A stretch of 64,000 nucleotides of DNA from Nitrosospira sp. Nsp2 (lineage in GTDB: Bacteria; Pseudomonadota; Gammaproteobacteria; Burkholderiales; Nitrosomonadaceae). A program made the translations under genes and the position numbers. The notes below the pieces were generated by a model. It saw only the letters and a list, made by a program, of their open reading frames with translations, was not told the origin of the DNA and made no database searches. Of this stretch, positions 1 through 9,895 are shown piece after piece; the first letter of the stretch is position 1; every line of letters starts with the position of its first letter. Location: the NCBI RefSeq assembly GCF_003050965.1, contig NZ_QAOU01000004.1, forward strand, positions 248,001 through 312,000, in the 5' to 3' direction.

Positions 1-662
1 GGATGGGCCAGATGCAGGCGCAACTGTTGCGTCTTGATTCCGTAGGCGCGCGCTTGGCAGAGTTGTCCGGCATGAAGCCACAGGAATTCTTGTTCAATCA
101 AAGCCCGGGGCAGGGCGGAGCGCACCCCACTCTTCCGACTCAAGATCTGTCGTTTGTAGAGATGGGCAATAAAATCCAGGAGTTGTCTGCTATTTTAGAT
201 GACCGTAGCGACAAGCTCGGCGCACTGGATTCGGTCTTGATGCAGGACAGGCTCAAGAAGAAGATGCTTCCCTCCGTGATGCCGATCGAGGCAAAGTGGT
301 ACTCCTCCGGATTTGGAGTGCGCATCGATCCTTTCACAGGACGTAGCGCGTTTCATGAGGGGGTTGATTTTATGGCCACGACGGGAACTCCGATTGTGGT
401 TGCGGCGAGTGGCGTGGTGGTGTATTCCGACTACCATCCCGAATATGGTAATATGATCGATGTTGACCACGGTAATGAGTTCGTCAGTAGGTACGCGCAT
501 GCTTCCAGGCGCTTGGTCAAAGTCGGCCAGGTAGTGGTGCGGGGACAGAAAATTGCAGAGGTGGGCAGCACTGGCCGTTCTACCGGTCCGCATTTGCATT
601 TTGAAGTCAGGCACAGGGGCTTACCGCAAAATCCATCCCGATTCTTGAAGATGCCCGGTTGA
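1..662 (+). CDS. M23 family (LytM-type) peptidoglycan endopeptidase, 5' end outside window
   Basis: The visible 219 residues hold a polar, helix-rich N-terminal part (about 1-85, coiled-coil-like) followed by an M23 zinc endopeptidase domain (about 98-215). Metal and catalytic residues can be seen: His118 and Asp122 in FHEGVDF, His166 in RYAH, and His197/His199 in GPHLHFEV. By family knowledge such proteins cut peptide cross-bridges of murein, or act as activators of amidases in the periplasm. No signal peptide or membrane anchor is visible, and the reading frame is open to the left edge, so the gene very probably starts upstream of the window. It ends just before a strong intrinsic terminator and lies directly upstream of secA, a common arrangement in betaproteobacteria. 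The family call is secure; the exact physiological role is not. Confidence 0.85.
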   Translation, partial: MGQMQAQLLRLDSVGARLAELSGMKPQEFLFNQSPGQGGAHPTLPTQDLSFVEMGNKIQELSAILDDRSDKLGALDSVLMQDRLKKKMLPSVMPIEAKWYSSGFGVRIDPFTGRSAFHEGVDFMATTGTPIVVAASGVVVYSDYHPEYGNMIDVDHGNEFVSRYAHASRRLVKVGQVVVRGQKIAEVGSTGRSTGPHLHFEVRHRGLPQNPSRFLKMPG

Positions 663-681
663 GCCGGATGAATACTCTGCG

Positions 682-715
682 GGGGTGAGGCCAAAAACCT
701 CACCCCTTATTTTTT
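682..715 (+). terminator. Rho-independent terminator after the M23 peptidase gene
   Basis: A 9-bp perfect stem (GGGGTGAGG at 682-690 with CCTCACCCC at 698-706) closes a 7-nt loop and is followed by TTATTTTTT. It separates the peptidase gene from secA, so secA should have its own promoter in the remaining 30 bp or rely on readthrough. Confidence 0.9.
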
Positions 716-745
716 GGACGTCGTTTAATTGAATATTCCGATTTC

Positions 746-3487
746 ATGCTGAACAATTTGTTAAAGAAAGTCTTCGGAAGCCGTAACGATAGGCTGATCA
801 AACAATATTTCCAGTCTGTTGCAACAATCAACGCGCTGGAGGGCAAAACTGCGTCCCTTACGGATGCAGAGCTGCGCGCAAAGACCGAAGAGTTCAAACA
901 ACGCATCACCGACGGCACAAGCCTCGATGCTCTTTTGCCGGAAGCGTTCGCGGTCGTGCGCGAGGCGAGCAAACGTGTTTTAAACATGCGCCACTTCGAC
1001 GTGCAGTTGATCGGAGGCATGGTGCTACATAACGGCAGAATTGCCGAAATGAGAACAGGCGAAGGTAAGACATTGATGGCGACTTTGCCGGTATATCTCA
1101 ATGCGCTGGCTGGCAAGGGCGTTCACCTTGTCACGGTCAACGATTACCTCGCCAAGCGGGATGCGGAATGGATGGGGCGCATATACCAATTTCTTGGTAT
1201 CAGCGTTGGGGTAGTCCTTTCGCAGATGGACCATGGCGACAAGCAGGCTGCGTACTCCGCTGGCATTACCTACGGCACCAATAACGAATTTGGCTTCGAT
1301 TACCTGCGGGACAATATGGTCAGCCATCCTGTCGAGCGGGTGCAACGCATGCTCAACTACGCCATCGTTGATGAGGTAGATTCAATTTTGATTGACGAGG
1401 CGCGCACGCCCTTGATCATATCAGGCCAGGCGGAAGGCAATACCGACGTGTACGTGCGCATGAACACGCTCATTCCTAAACTTGTCCGGCAGGAAACCGA
1501 GAAAGGCGTCGGCGACTTCAGTGTCGACGAAAAGGCCCAGCAGGTGCTATTGAGCGAGGCAGGGTTCGAACACGCGGAGAAATTGCTTACCCAAAGCGGC
1601 TTGCTCGCGCGGGGCACCAGCCTGTACGACCCCGCAAACATCAACCTCGTCCATCATCTTTACGCCGCATTGCGCGCGCACGCATTGTTCCTGCGCGATC
1701 AGCATTACGTAGTACAGAATGGCGAAGTGGTGATCGTTGACGAATTTACTGGCCGGCTCATGTCGGGAAGGCGCTGGTCCGAAGGGTTGCATCAGGCAGT
1801 GGAAGCCAAAGAAGGGGTCCCGATCCAGAAAGAGAATCAGACCCTGGCCTCCATCACTTTCCAGAATTATTTTCGCATGTACCAGAAGTTGGCCGGCATG
1901 ACGGGAACGGCGGACACGGAGGCTTACGAATTCCAGCAGATTTATGGGCTGGAAACCGTCATTATTCCAACGCATCGTGACATGGTACGGATTGACAGGA
2001 TGGATCAGGTCTTCCGAACCATGGATGAGAAATACAACGCCATAATCGAAGACATCAAGGACTGCTATCAGAGAGGGCAGCCGGTTCTTGTTGGGACGAC
2101 CTCGATTGAGAACAATGAATTGCTGTCGAGTCTCCTGACGCGCGACAACTTGCCGCACCAGCTGCTAAATGCAAAGCAGCACGCGAGGGAAGCGGAGATC
2201 GTAACTCAGGCAGGACGTCCAAAGATGATCACGATTGCCACCAATATGGCCGGCCGGGGTACCGATATCGTGCTTGGGGGCAATCCGGAACCCGAGCTTG
2301 AGCGCCTTCGTTCTGACAGCGATTTGAGCGACGCGGATAAAGACGAGCGTATTGCAGAGGTGCAGGGGCAATGGGAGCTGCTGCACGAAGAGGTGCTGAA
2401 GCAGGGAGGCTTGCATATCATCGGCACAGAGCGGCACGAATCCCGTCGTGTGGATAATCAGCTCCGAGGCCGCGCCGGCCGTCAGGGCGATCCGGGTTCG
2501 AGCCGTTTTTACCTCTCCCTGGAAGACCCCCTTCTACGCATATTCGCATCCGATCGCGTTGCTGGCATCATGCAAAAGCTCAATATGCCACCAGGGGAAG
2601 CTATCGAACATCCATGGGTCACCCGCGCCATCGAAAACGCTCAGCGAAAGGTGGAAGCCCGCAATTTTGATATTCGCAAGCAACTGCTGGAATACGATGA
2701 TGTCGCCAATGATCAGCGCAAGGTGATCTATCAGCAGCGTAACGAGATTCTTGAGTCTCAGGATATTTCCGAGACCATCACCGCGATGCGTACGGATATG
2801 CTGCGCAATCTCATCGTTCTTCACGTGCCGTCGCAGAGCGTTGAAGAAGAATGGGATATTCCGGGGTTGGAGAAAGCTTTAACCGCCGAATATCAACTGT
2901 CGTTGCCGGTGCACGAGTGGCTGGAAAAAGACTCCGACCTGCATGAGGAGAACCTTCATGAGCGGATTATCGGCGCAGCCGACCAGCACTATTCGAGCAA
3001 GGTGGACCAGGTCGGGGTGGAAATCATGCATCAGTACGAGCGGGCTGTAATGCTGCAGAGCCTGGATACGCACTGGCGTGAGCATCTGGCTGCCCTGGAT
3101 CATTTGCGCCAGGGTATTCATTTGCGTGGATATGCGCAGAAAAACCCGAAACAGGAATACAAGCGCGAGGCGTTTGAGCTCTTTACGGGCATGCTTGAGG
3201 AGATCAAGGCAGAGGTTACCAGGATACTCATGACCGTCCAGATACGAAGCGAGCAACAAGTGGAAGCAGTGGCTGAGATGCAGTCGCCGCCGGTCAACGT
3301 GCAATACCATCACGCAGCCTACGAAGAGGCGCTGGGGGAAGAGGAGCCCCAGGAGGACAAAGAAGCTCAAGAGCGTCCTGAAAAGCTGCAACCATTTGTT
3401 CGTCAAGGCGGAAAAATCGGCCGTAACGATCCCTGCCCCTGCGGATCAGGAAAAAAATATAAACAATGCCACGGTAGGCTGAGCTGA
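746..3487 (+). CDS. secA: Preprotein translocase ATPase SecA
   Basis: SecA is the ATP-driven motor that pushes unfolded preproteins through SecYEG at the inner membrane. The 913-residue product has the expected length. Visible landmarks are the N-terminal helix [12 protein letters not shown], Walker A TGEGKT (104-109), the DEAD-like Walker [12 protein letters not shown], the motif [10 protein letters not shown] in the second ATPase domain, and the C-terminal zinc-binding tail [14 protein letters not shown] that also contacts SecB. The start ATG at 746 gives the standard MLNNLLKK N-terminus. The gene stands alone between a terminator on the left and a convergent cytochrome gene on the right. 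Nothing unusual is seen. Confidence 0.98.
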   Translation: MLNNLLKKVFGSRNDRLIKQYFQSVATINALEGKTASLTDAELRAKTEEFKQRITDGTSLDALLPEAFAVVREASKRVLNMRHFDVQLIGGMVLHNGRIAEMRTGEGKTLMATLPVYLNALAGKGVHLVTVNDYLAKRDAEWMGRIYQFLGISVGVVLSQMDHGDKQAAYSAGITYGTNNEFGFDYLRDNMVSHPVERVQRMLNYAIVDEVDSILIDEARTPLIISGQAEGNTDVYVRMNTLIPKLVRQETEKGVGDFSVDEKAQQVLLSEAGFEHAEKLLTQSGLLARGTSLYDPANINLVHHLYAALRAHALFLRDQHYVVQNGEVVIVDEFTGRLMSGRRWSEGLHQAVEAKEGVPIQKENQTLASITFQNYFRMYQKLAGMTGTADTEAYEFQQIYGLETVIIPTHRDMVRIDRMDQVFRTMDEKYNAIIEDIKDCYQRGQPVLVGTTSIENNELLSSLLTRDNLPHQLLNAKQHAREAEIVTQAGRPKMITIATNMAGRGTDIVLGGNPEPELERLRSDSDLSDADKDERIAEVQGQWELLHEEVLKQGGLHIIGTERHESRRVDNQLRGRAGRQGDPGSSRFYLSLEDPLLRIFASDRVAGIMQKLNMPPGEAIEHPWVTRAIENAQRKVEARNFDIRKQLLEYDDVANDQRKVIYQQRNEILESQDISETITAMRTDMLRNLIVLHVPSQSVEEEWDIPGLEKALTAEYQLSLPVHEWLEKDSDLHEENLHERIIGAADQHYSSKVDQVGVEIMHQYERAVMLQSLDTHWREHLAALDHLRQGIHLRGYAQKNPKQEYKREAFELFTGMLEEIKAEVTRILMTVQIRSEQQVEAVAEMQSPPVNVQYHHAAYEEALGEEEPQEDKEAQERPEKLQPFVRQGGKIGRNDPCPCGSGKKYKQCHGRLS

Positions 3488-3664
3488 GAATGCCACTAAG
3501 GTCTCGTGCCACGCTCAGTCGCCAACTCGACTGGTAATCCGAGCACGGACACGCAGTCATCCGTCCGCTCCTGCGCAGTATCCATGCTGCGTTATCTATT
3601 CAAGAGGGTTTGACGGACGCCCCGGTGGGTGTTATCGCGGAGCGTATGCGAGAGGTCGCAGGCG

Positions 3665-3700
3665 CGTTACGCTTGCGATTGGCTTGCAGCAAGCGTAACG
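3665..3700. repeat. Perfect 12-bp inverted repeat between convergent genes
   Basis: CGTTACGCTTGC (3665-3676) is exactly complementary to GCAAGCGTAACG (3689-3700) across a 12-nt loop. It sits in the gap between the convergent ends of secA and the cytochrome P460-like gene. No T-run follows on either strand, so it is not a classical intrinsic terminator. It could be a transcript 3'-end stabiliser, a Rho-associated hairpin or a dispersed repeat. Confidence 0.6.
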
Positions 3701-3713
3701 AGCGATCACGATA

Positions 3714-4265
3714 TTATCCGCGCTTCTGAAAATACTCGTCGTAACGGAAGATATAATCCTTGTCCTTCAGCGGCAAGTGGCAGGCGCGGCATGTGGCAGT
3801 ATCATCTGGAGCCTTGGTTTTTCCATCGGCCATGTACATCGCGTAGATCCAGTCCCCATTTTTAAGTTCTGGAGGAGTAACGGTTTCACCCCATCCGGCA
3901 CCTTTCCCCATCACCGCTATTTTCAGCAATTCACCTTTTACAAATTTGCCATCTGGCCCCTTCAAGGGAGAACCATCGGCCGCTTCGCGCGCCTTGTAAA
4001 TTTCCATCACGGAAATGGTCCCGTTGGGGAAGGAATCGCCCATCTTGGTGCTGTGTCCAATCGGGTTAATATAGATTTCCCGGACTTGCTTGTTGTCTGC
4101 GCGCTGAATATCGGAAAGGAATTTCGGCCAACTCTTATACGCTGCGGGAAGGGGTAATTCCCCATCCTTGTATTTCTGAACCTGAGGAGCGGGAGGCACT
4201 TGCGCGCAACCCACCAGTATTGCTGTCAGCGCGACAGCCGAAAGAATCCCGTTGAAACATTTCAT
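3714..4265 (-). CDS. Cytochrome P460-family c-type haem lipoprotein
   Basis: The 183-residue protein starts with a lipoprotein signal (MKCFNGILSAVALTAILVGC; lipobox LVGC), so it should be periplasmic and lipid-anchored. A single c-type haem motif CRACH is at about 159-163, near the C-terminus, as in cytochrome P460 and cytochrome c'-beta. Family knowledge: in ammonia oxidisers cytochrome P460 oxidises hydroxylamine (with NO to N2O), and c'-beta binds NO. The P460 chromophore needs a lysine cross-linked to haem. A lysine in STKMGD, before the conserved NGT, is a candidate, but sequence alone does not decide between the two types. A GGAG precedes the start at about 11 nt. The gene is monocistronic and convergent with secA. 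Confidence 0.82.
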   Translation of the reverse strand: MKCFNGILSAVALTAILVGCAQVPPAPQVQKYKDGELPLPAAYKSWPKFLSDIQRADNKQVREIYINPIGHSTKMGDSFPNGTISVMEIYKAREAADGSPLKGPDGKFVKGELLKIAVMGKGAGWGETVTPPELKNGDWIYAMYMADGKTKAPDDTATCRACHLPLKDKDYIFRYDEYFQKRG

Positions 4266-4496
4266 TTGATTTTTTCTCCTTCCTTATTATCGACAGCGAT
4301 ATAAAATATTATCTGTTATGGCTTGCTTGTCACGCTGGAAGCGCCTGATTAATGTTGTATGAGTTCGGGATACCCTGATTCAACTCAAACGCGCTGCGTC
4401 AACTGTCATTCACAGATGTGCCTAGTTGACGGTCGCATTATTATACTTCCGCCAATCTATTGCCGTTTCCCCGATGCTAACCGGCTCACGCCAGTT

Positions 4497-6632
4497 TCAG
4501 ACCCGCATCATCCCATTGTGACGCAGGAGAGCATCGATCGTAGGTTCGCGTCCGCGGAAGGCTATAAATGACTCCAGTGCAGAGCGGCTTCCTCCCACCC
4601 CAAGGATCTCGTTCCGGAATCTCGTACCGGTATCAGCATTAATTACTTGGCCCGCGTGACTTTCCTCGAAAAGACTGTAGGCGTCCGCCGACAATACTTC
4701 TGCCCACTTATAGCTGTAATAGCCGGCGGCGTAGCCGCCGCCGAAAATATGCGAAAAACTGTTGGGGAAGCGATTGAATTCGGGGGGGATGATCACCGCT
4801 ACCTGTGCACGAATTTCGTCCAGTAATTGCTGCGCTGTTTTGCCTCTGCTCGGATCGAAATCATAGTGGAGGCGTATATCGAACAAGGCGAATTCCACTT
4901 GACGAAGCATTTGAAGGCCGCTCTGAAAGTTCTTGGCCGCCAGCATTTTTTCAAACAGCTCGCGGGGAATGGGCTTGCCGGTATCCACATGTCTGGTCAT
5001 ATTGCCCAGCACTTCCCATTCCCAGCAAAAATTTTCCATGAACTGACTGGGTAATTCCACCGCATCCCATTCCACTCCATGTATGCCGGAAACGCCCAGG
5101 TCTTCCACCTGGGTCAGCAGATGATGGAGACCATGCCCAAATTCATGGAATAACGTGATCACTTCATCATGGGTAAACAGGGCAGGGCGGACGTGGCCGT
5201 CAACTACGACAGGCCCTGAAAAATTGCAGTTGAGATAGGCGACAGGCGCCTGGATCCCTTGCTCGCTCGCATCCACGGCCTCAACGCGTCGACGGCTGAT
5301 CGCGTCATCCATCCATCCGCCACCGCGCTTGCCGGGCCGCGCATAAAGATCAAGATAGAATCGCCCGATCAGTTCTCCGTCGGTGGCGGTTATATTGAAA
5401 AGTTTTACATCCGCGTGCCACAGCTGAATCCCCGCTTCATCCGCCGGAGCGATGGTGATACCGTAAAGGTTCTCCACCAGTTTGAACATTCCGGGCAAGA
5501 CGCTTGTTTCGGGAAGATATTGCTTCACTTCTTGTTCGGAAAATGCGTACCGTTCAGCGCGAAGTTTTTCACTTGCGTAGGCCAGATCCCACGATTCCAG
5601 ATAATCTAGGTGCAGCTTGTCGGCGGCGAATTGCTGTAACTCTTTCAGGTCGCGCTCACCATAGGGTCTCGCCTTGGTCGCCAAGTCACCGAGGAACTCC
5701 AGAACCTGTTTTGGCGTCGAAGCCATTTTTGTTGCCAGCGACACTTCTGCGTAGCAATCGAACTCCAGCATCCTCGACTCTTCCTGGCGAAGTTCAAGTA
5801 TTTTCGCAATAAGAGGCGCATTATCGAGATTAGCCGCACTAGCCTTGACAGAACCCGATGGCACGATTTCGCTGGCGCGGGTGGAGTAGGCGCGATACAT
5901 CTTTTCCCGCAACGCCCGGTTGTCGGCATATTGCATGATGGCCATGTATGACGGGGCATGCAAGGTGAATTTCCAGCCCGCGGCATTATCCCGCTCCGCG
6001 AGTCCCCTTGCCGTTATGAGGGCATCCTCGGGTATGCCGGTAAGCTCGTCGGCGTTCTCCACGTGTAATACAAAGTTGTTGGTGGCATCCAGCAGGTTGT
6101 CATTGAACTTGGAAGCGAGCGCAGATAATTCCTCCTGAATCTGGAGGAATCGCGCTTTTTTCTCCTGCGGCAGCTCCGCGCCGCCTAGGCGGAAGTCCCG
6201 TAACTCGTTTTCTATAATCTTCTTCCGAGTGCTACTCAGATTCTCGAACTCTTTTCCGTTGTGCAGCTGTTTGAATTTTTCGAATAACGCCTGGTCCTGG
6301 CCCAGTTCGGCATAATATTGTGTGACTAGCGGTAGACTGGCGTTATAGGCCTCGCGTAGCTCCGGACTATTAACCACTGCATTCACGTGCGAAACCTGTC
6401 CCCAGGCGCGGGACAGGCGCTCGTTCGCATCAGTCATAGGCTGCACGAAATTGTCCCACGTCGGCGGAGCGGTATCCTCGCGTACCCTGGCAACGAGCGT
6501 GCGGTTCTCGGTTAGTAATTGCGCTACCGCGGGAGCGATGTGCTCGGTTCGAATGTCCGTAAAGCGCGGCAGTCCGGAAAAATCAAGCAGTGGATTCATC
6601 ATATTGTCGGGAATAGCCAGCCCAGTGTCCAT
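4497..6632 (-). CDS. prlC: Oligopeptidase A (M3 family zinc metallopeptidase)
   Basis: A cytosolic peptidase that degrades short peptides, including cleaved signal peptides. The 711-residue protein has the M3 fold and the zinc motif HEFGH (about residue 495, in TLFHEFGHGLHHLL), with a downstream Glu-rich segment providing the third ligand. The C-terminal GGGYAAGYYSYKWAEVLSAD block is typical of PrlC/thimet-type enzymes. The coding start is uncertain: MDTGLAIPD at 6632 has no good Shine-Dalgarno, and the Met at 6599 (MNPLLDFSGLP) aligns better with the N-terminus of E. coli PrlC. The gene is 29 bp downstream of pyrC' on the same strand, so readthrough from the pyr cluster is possible. Confidence 0.95.
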   Translation of the reverse strand: MDTGLAIPDNMMNPLLDFSGLPRFTDIRTEHIAPAVAQLLTENRTLVARVREDTAPPTWDNFVQPMTDANERLSRAWGQVSHVNAVVNSPELREAYNASLPLVTQYYAELGQDQALFEKFKQLHNGKEFENLSSTRKKIIENELRDFRLGGAELPQEKKARFLQIQEELSALASKFNDNLLDATNNFVLHVENADELTGIPEDALITARGLAERDNAAGWKFTLHAPSYMAIMQYADNRALREKMYRAYSTRASEIVPSGSVKASAANLDNAPLIAKILELRQEESRMLEFDCYAEVSLATKMASTPKQVLEFLGDLATKARPYGERDLKELQQFAADKLHLDYLESWDLAYASEKLRAERYAFSEQEVKQYLPETSVLPGMFKLVENLYGITIAPADEAGIQLWHADVKLFNITATDGELIGRFYLDLYARPGKRGGGWMDDAISRRRVEAVDASEQGIQAPVAYLNCNFSGPVVVDGHVRPALFTHDEVITLFHEFGHGLHHLLTQVEDLGVSGIHGVEWDAVELPSQFMENFCWEWEVLGNMTRHVDTGKPIPRELFEKMLAAKNFQSGLQMLRQVEFALFDIRLHYDFDPSRGKTAQQLLDEIRAQVAVIIPPEFNRFPNSFSHIFGGGYAAGYYSYKWAEVLSADAYSLFEESHAGQVINADTGTRFRNEILGVGGSRSALESFIAFRGREPTIDALLRHNGMMRV

Positions 6633-6661
6633 ATTTATGCATGCAATGCGTGTCCAGGGTC

Positions 6662-7936
6662 TTACCCCTCATACACAATGTTACCATCAACCACGGTGTA
6701 TTTTACCTTGCCTTGCAGTTCCATACCGAGGAACGGAGTATTCTTGCCTTGGCTTTTAAGTTCTGACGCCTGCACCGTCCAATATTGGCCTGGATCGAAG
6801 ATGCACAGATCAGCAAGTGCGCCTGGCGATAGATGGCCCGTCTCCAGACCGAGTATGCGTGCCGGTTCTACCGTAATTTTTGCCAGCGCGGCAGCCAGCG
6901 GAATCTTCATTTGCGTTGCCCACTTCAAGGTCAGCGGCAGTAGCAATTCCAGGCCTACCGCGCCAGCCTCGGCCTCAGCAAATGGCAGCAACTTGGCATC
7001 TTCGTCCACTGGCGCATGATCGGAGCAGATCGCGTTTATCGTGCCATCCAGCAATCCGGTACGAAGCGCATCCAGATCGCTTAACCCTCTCAGCGGGGGG
7101 ACAAGATGGCAATTGGAATCAAAGTAGCCGATATCCATTTCCGACAAATGGATGTGATTGACGGTTACATCACAGGTAATGGGCAACCCTTGCCCGCGGG
7201 CCGCCCGAACCATGGCGACACCCTCTGCGCTCGAGACTCGGCACAGGTGAACTTTGGCTCCCGTTTCGCGCGCCATCAAAATAATATTTGAAAGCGCTAC
7301 CGTCTCGGCGCATACCGAAATCGGCGCCAGACCCAACCGTGTCGCTACTTCACCGTCATGGGCCACCCCGCCGTCCGCGAGATGCGCATCCTGAGGACGC
7401 AACCATACGCTGAACCCGAACGTCGAAGCGTATTGCATTGCTTGCAACAGGACGCGCGTGTTGGGAAGCGGCATGTCCGATTGCCCGAACGCAATACACC
7501 CCGCATCGCGTAATTCGGCCATTTCTGTCAGCCATTCGCCTTTTAATCCTCGCGTAAGCGCCCCCAGAGGGTAGACGCGGGCCTGATGAAGACTACGGGC
7601 ACGGTGTTTGAGCATCTCCACCAGACCGGGTTCATCCAGTACGGGATCGGTGTCGGGCGAACACACCAGGCTGGTGATACCGCCGGCTACCGCGGCTGCC
7701 ATTTCAGATTCCAGCGTCGCCTTGTATTCAAAACCAGGTTCACGCAGTCTTGCTGATAAATCCACCAGGCCTGGGGAGACGATCAGTCCCTTCGCCTCGA
7801 TTTCGCAATCGGCCTTGAAATCGGCAGGGATGGGGCCCAAAGCAGCAACTTTTCCGGCGTCAATGGACACATCAATTACGATGTCTAAGCCGTTTTTCGG
7901 ATCGATGACGCGGCCATTCCTGATGACGAGCTTCAT
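6662..7936 (-). CDS. pyrC: Non-catalytic dihydroorotase homologue PyrC' (aspartate carbamoyltransferase partner)
   Basis: This 424-residue protein belongs to the class I dihydroorotase family. The metal-binding pattern normally read as DxHxHxRePG is here VDLSARLREPG: both zinc-binding histidines are replaced (Ser and Arg), while the later block SDHAP is kept. Loss of the HxH pair is the hallmark of the inactive PyrC' of Pseudomonas-type pyrBC' operons, where the protein serves as scaffold for a dodecameric aspartate transcarbamoylase. A catalytic dihydroorotase must then be encoded elsewhere. The chosen ATG at 7936 has GAGG 6 nt upstream and lies 8 bp after the pyrB stop; an alternative start at 7948 overlaps pyrB. 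Databases usually call it dihydroorotase. Family is certain; lack of activity is inference from residues. Confidence 0.9.
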   Translation of the reverse strand: MKLVIRNGRVIDPKNGLDIVIDVSIDAGKVAALGPIPADFKADCEIEAKGLIVSPGLVDLSARLREPGFEYKATLESEMAAAVAGGITSLVCSPDTDPVLDEPGLVEMLKHRARSLHQARVYPLGALTRGLKGEWLTEMAELRDAGCIAFGQSDMPLPNTRVLLQAMQYASTFGFSVWLRPQDAHLADGGVAHDGEVATRLGLAPISVCAETVALSNIILMARETGAKVHLCRVSSAEGVAMVRAARGQGLPITCDVTVNHIHLSEMDIGYFDSNCHLVPPLRGLSDLDALRTGLLDGTINAICSDHAPVDEDAKLLPFAEAEAGAVGLELLLPLTLKWATQMKIPLAAALAKITVEPARILGLETGHLSPGALADLCIFDPGQYWTVQASELKSQGKNTPFLGMELQGKVKYTVVDGNIVYEG

Positions 7937-7944
7937 ACCAGCCC

Positions 7945-8895
7945 TCAATTTCCCGCCAAAATCGACATGACCGCCATCCTTACCGCAATGCCGAAGGTCA
8001 CCTGCGGCAGAATAACGGATTGCCTGCCATCAGCAACGGCAGAATCGATTTCCACGCCGCGGTTCATTGGGCCCGGGTGCAGAACGATTGCATCTTGCCG
8101 CGCCAGCGCAAGTTTTTCCTGAGTCAACCCGTAATATTTGAAATATTCCTCCGTACTGGGGAGGCGTGCACTTAGCATCCGCTCATTTTGCAGACGCAAC
8201 ATCATGAGCACATCCACATCTTTCAGTCCCTGCGCCATATCATGGTAAACATGTACCCCTAGACGTTCAACCTTCGAGGGCAGCAATGTCTTTGGCGCGA
8301 TGACCCGCACTTCCGGGACGCCGAGCGTGGTAAGTGCGTGTATTTGCGAACGCGCCACACGTGAATGAAGAATGTCGCCTACTATGGCAATGCGCAGGCT
8401 GCGAAAATCACGTTTGTAACGACGAATAGTGAACACGTCCAACAATCCCTGGGTGGGGTGGGCGTGCCGTCCATCCCCGGCATTGATGACATGAATCTCG
8501 GGTCGCACATGGCGCGCTATCAAGTGTGCCGCTCCGCTCTGAGCGTGGCGCACGACGAACATGTCGGCATGCATCGCAGAAAGGTTATTCACCGTATCCA
8601 GCAGCGTCTCTCCTTTGGATTGAGAGGAGGCCGCGATGTTGAGATTGACTACATCGGCAGAGAGCCGCTTTGCCGCGATCTCGAAGGTAGTACGGGTCCG
8701 GGTACTGGGTTCGAAGAATAAATTGAAAATCGATTTGCCGCGTAGTAAGGGTACTTTTTTAACATCGCGCTCTGTAACCCCGACGAAGGATTCTGCGGTA
8801 TCGAGGATGTTGAGCAGGATGGGGGCAGGCAGCCCCTCAGTAGTGAGGAGGTGCTGCAGTTGCCCTGTCTTGTTCAGTTGCGGGTTGTTACCCAT
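7945..8895 (-). CDS. pyrB: Aspartate carbamoyltransferase catalytic chain
   Basis: PyrB joins carbamoyl phosphate and aspartate to carbamoyl aspartate, the committed step of pyrimidine synthesis. The 316-residue protein has the carbamoyl-phosphate loop [12 protein letters not shown] (about 60-71), a HPTQ block and the C-terminal [11 protein letters not shown]. Its start overlaps the end of pyrR by 8 nt, and its stop is followed within 8 bp by pyrC', which points to translational coupling in a yqgE-ruvX-pyrR-pyrB-pyrC' operon. No pyrI-type regulatory chain is present, consistent with a PyrB:PyrC' holoenzyme. Confidence 0.97.
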   Translation of the reverse strand: MGNNPQLNKTGQLQHLLTTEGLPAPILLNILDTAESFVGVTERDVKKVPLLRGKSIFNLFFEPSTRTRTTFEIAAKRLSADVVNLNIAASSQSKGETLLDTVNNLSAMHADMFVVRHAQSGAAHLIARHVRPEIHVINAGDGRHAHPTQGLLDVFTIRRYKRDFRSLRIAIVGDILHSRVARSQIHALTTLGVPEVRVIAPKTLLPSKVERLGVHVYHDMAQGLKDVDVLMMLRLQNERMLSARLPSTEEYFKYYGLTQEKLALARQDAIVLHPGPMNRGVEIDSAVADGRQSVILPQVTFGIAVRMAVMSILAGN

Positions 8896-9397
8896 CGTTC
8901 CGAATCTTGCTATAGAGGCTCAGGCTTAATACTCCATCCGCGGCTTTTTCCAGCGCAAGCATTTTATCTGCGGGAATGTCGAGCATGGCGCCAACGTATT
9001 GAGCGGCTATGGGAAGTTCTCTGCCCCCGCGGTCGATCAGGGCGGCTAGCCGGACACTCGCGGGCCTGCCGTAATCGAATAATTCATTGATTGCCGCCCG
9101 GATGGTGCGACCGGTATAGAGGACGTCGTCTACCAGAATAATATGGCTGCCTTCCACCGTGAAGGGAATGTCCGAGGGCCTGACCTGTGGATGCAGGCCA
9201 ATCTGGGCAAAATCATCCCGATAAAACGACACATCCAGCGCGCCTGATGCAAGCGGAAGCTGCAAGTCCTGATGTAGCCGCTCAGCTAGCCATACCCCAC
9301 CGGTATGGATTCCCACCAGCGCGGTGCCCGGAGTAATATCATGCCGGATGCGATCGGTTAATTGGACCAGTAGTTGTTCTGCGTCAGGTAGCTGCAT
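8888..9397 (-). CDS. pyrR: PyrR bifunctional pyrimidine regulator / uracil phosphoribosyltransferase
   Basis: The roughly 169-residue protein has the PRPP-binding loop of type I phosphoribosyltransferases ([16 protein letters not shown], about 95-110). PyrR proteins bind pyr mRNA and attenuate transcription in Gram-positives, and have uracil phosphoribosyltransferase activity. In proteobacteria the RNA-binding role is less clear. I chose the ATG at 9397 (MQLPDAEQ); a TTG at 9409 would add four residues and lengthen the overlap with ruvX. The gene overlaps both ruvX (upstream) and pyrB (downstream), so it is co-translated with the cluster. Confidence 0.93.
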   Translation of the reverse strand: MQLPDAEQLLVQLTDRIRHDITPGTALVGIHTGGVWLAERLHQDLQLPLASGALDVSFYRDDFAQIGLHPQVRPSDIPFTVEGSHIILVDDVLYTGRTIRAAINELFDYGRPASVRLAALIDRGGRELPIAAQYVGAMLDIPADKMLALEKAADGVLSLSLYSKIRNDG

Positions 9398-9866
9398 CTC
9401 GGTTGTCAAAATAGGTTTGCAATATCAGCTGGGCCGCCACCTGATCCATTACGCGTTTCTGTTTAATCCCGTTAACACCTGCTTCTCGTAACGCATTGCT
9501 CGCGCTGGTCGAGGTGTAGCGCTCATCCACCAGTAGTGTCTCGATCCCATAACGCCTTTCCAGTCGTTGCGCAAAGCGACGGCTTCTGCGGGTCAATTCG
9601 TGTTCCCCGCCATCGGGGTAGGTGGGCAGGCCAACCACCAGGAGGACCGGCTGCCATTCCTCAATGAGCTGGGCGATGCCCGCAAAACATGCGCGCTTGC
9701 TCTCGTTGCCAATGGTGGAAAGTGGATGCGCGAGGCTGAGCTCCAGGTTCCCCACTGCTGTGCCGATACGCTTTACCCCAAAATCGAATGCCAAAATCAT
9801 CCCGGCACGGCGAAACGCGCCGGTCTCATTAGGAACCGGTGGAAGTTGTTCGGCTTGATCCCGCAT
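9384..9866 (-). CDS. ruvX: Putative pre-16S rRNA nuclease RuvX/YqgF
   Basis: A RNase H-fold protein of 160 residues with the characteristic DFGVKRIGTAVG near its start and VDERYTSTSA in the C-terminal third; the acidic residues of these motifs form the expected catalytic site. YqgF trims the 5' end of 16S rRNA and is essential in many bacteria. The start at 9866 lacks a clear Shine-Dalgarno; the family N-terminus (MILAFDFG) corresponds to a Met at 9800, so a shorter form is possible. It follows yqgE by 29 bp and overlaps pyrR. Confidence 0.93.
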   Translation of the reverse strand: MRDQAEQLPPVPNETGAFRRAGMILAFDFGVKRIGTAVGNLELSLAHPLSTIGNESKRACFAGIAQLIEEWQPVLLVVGLPTYPDGGEHELTRRSRRFAQRLERRYGIETLLVDERYTSTSASNALREAGVNGIKQKRVMDQVAAQLILQTYFDNRDAAT

Positions 9867-9895
9867 GACTTAAGTATTATTGATGCCAGCGCGGT

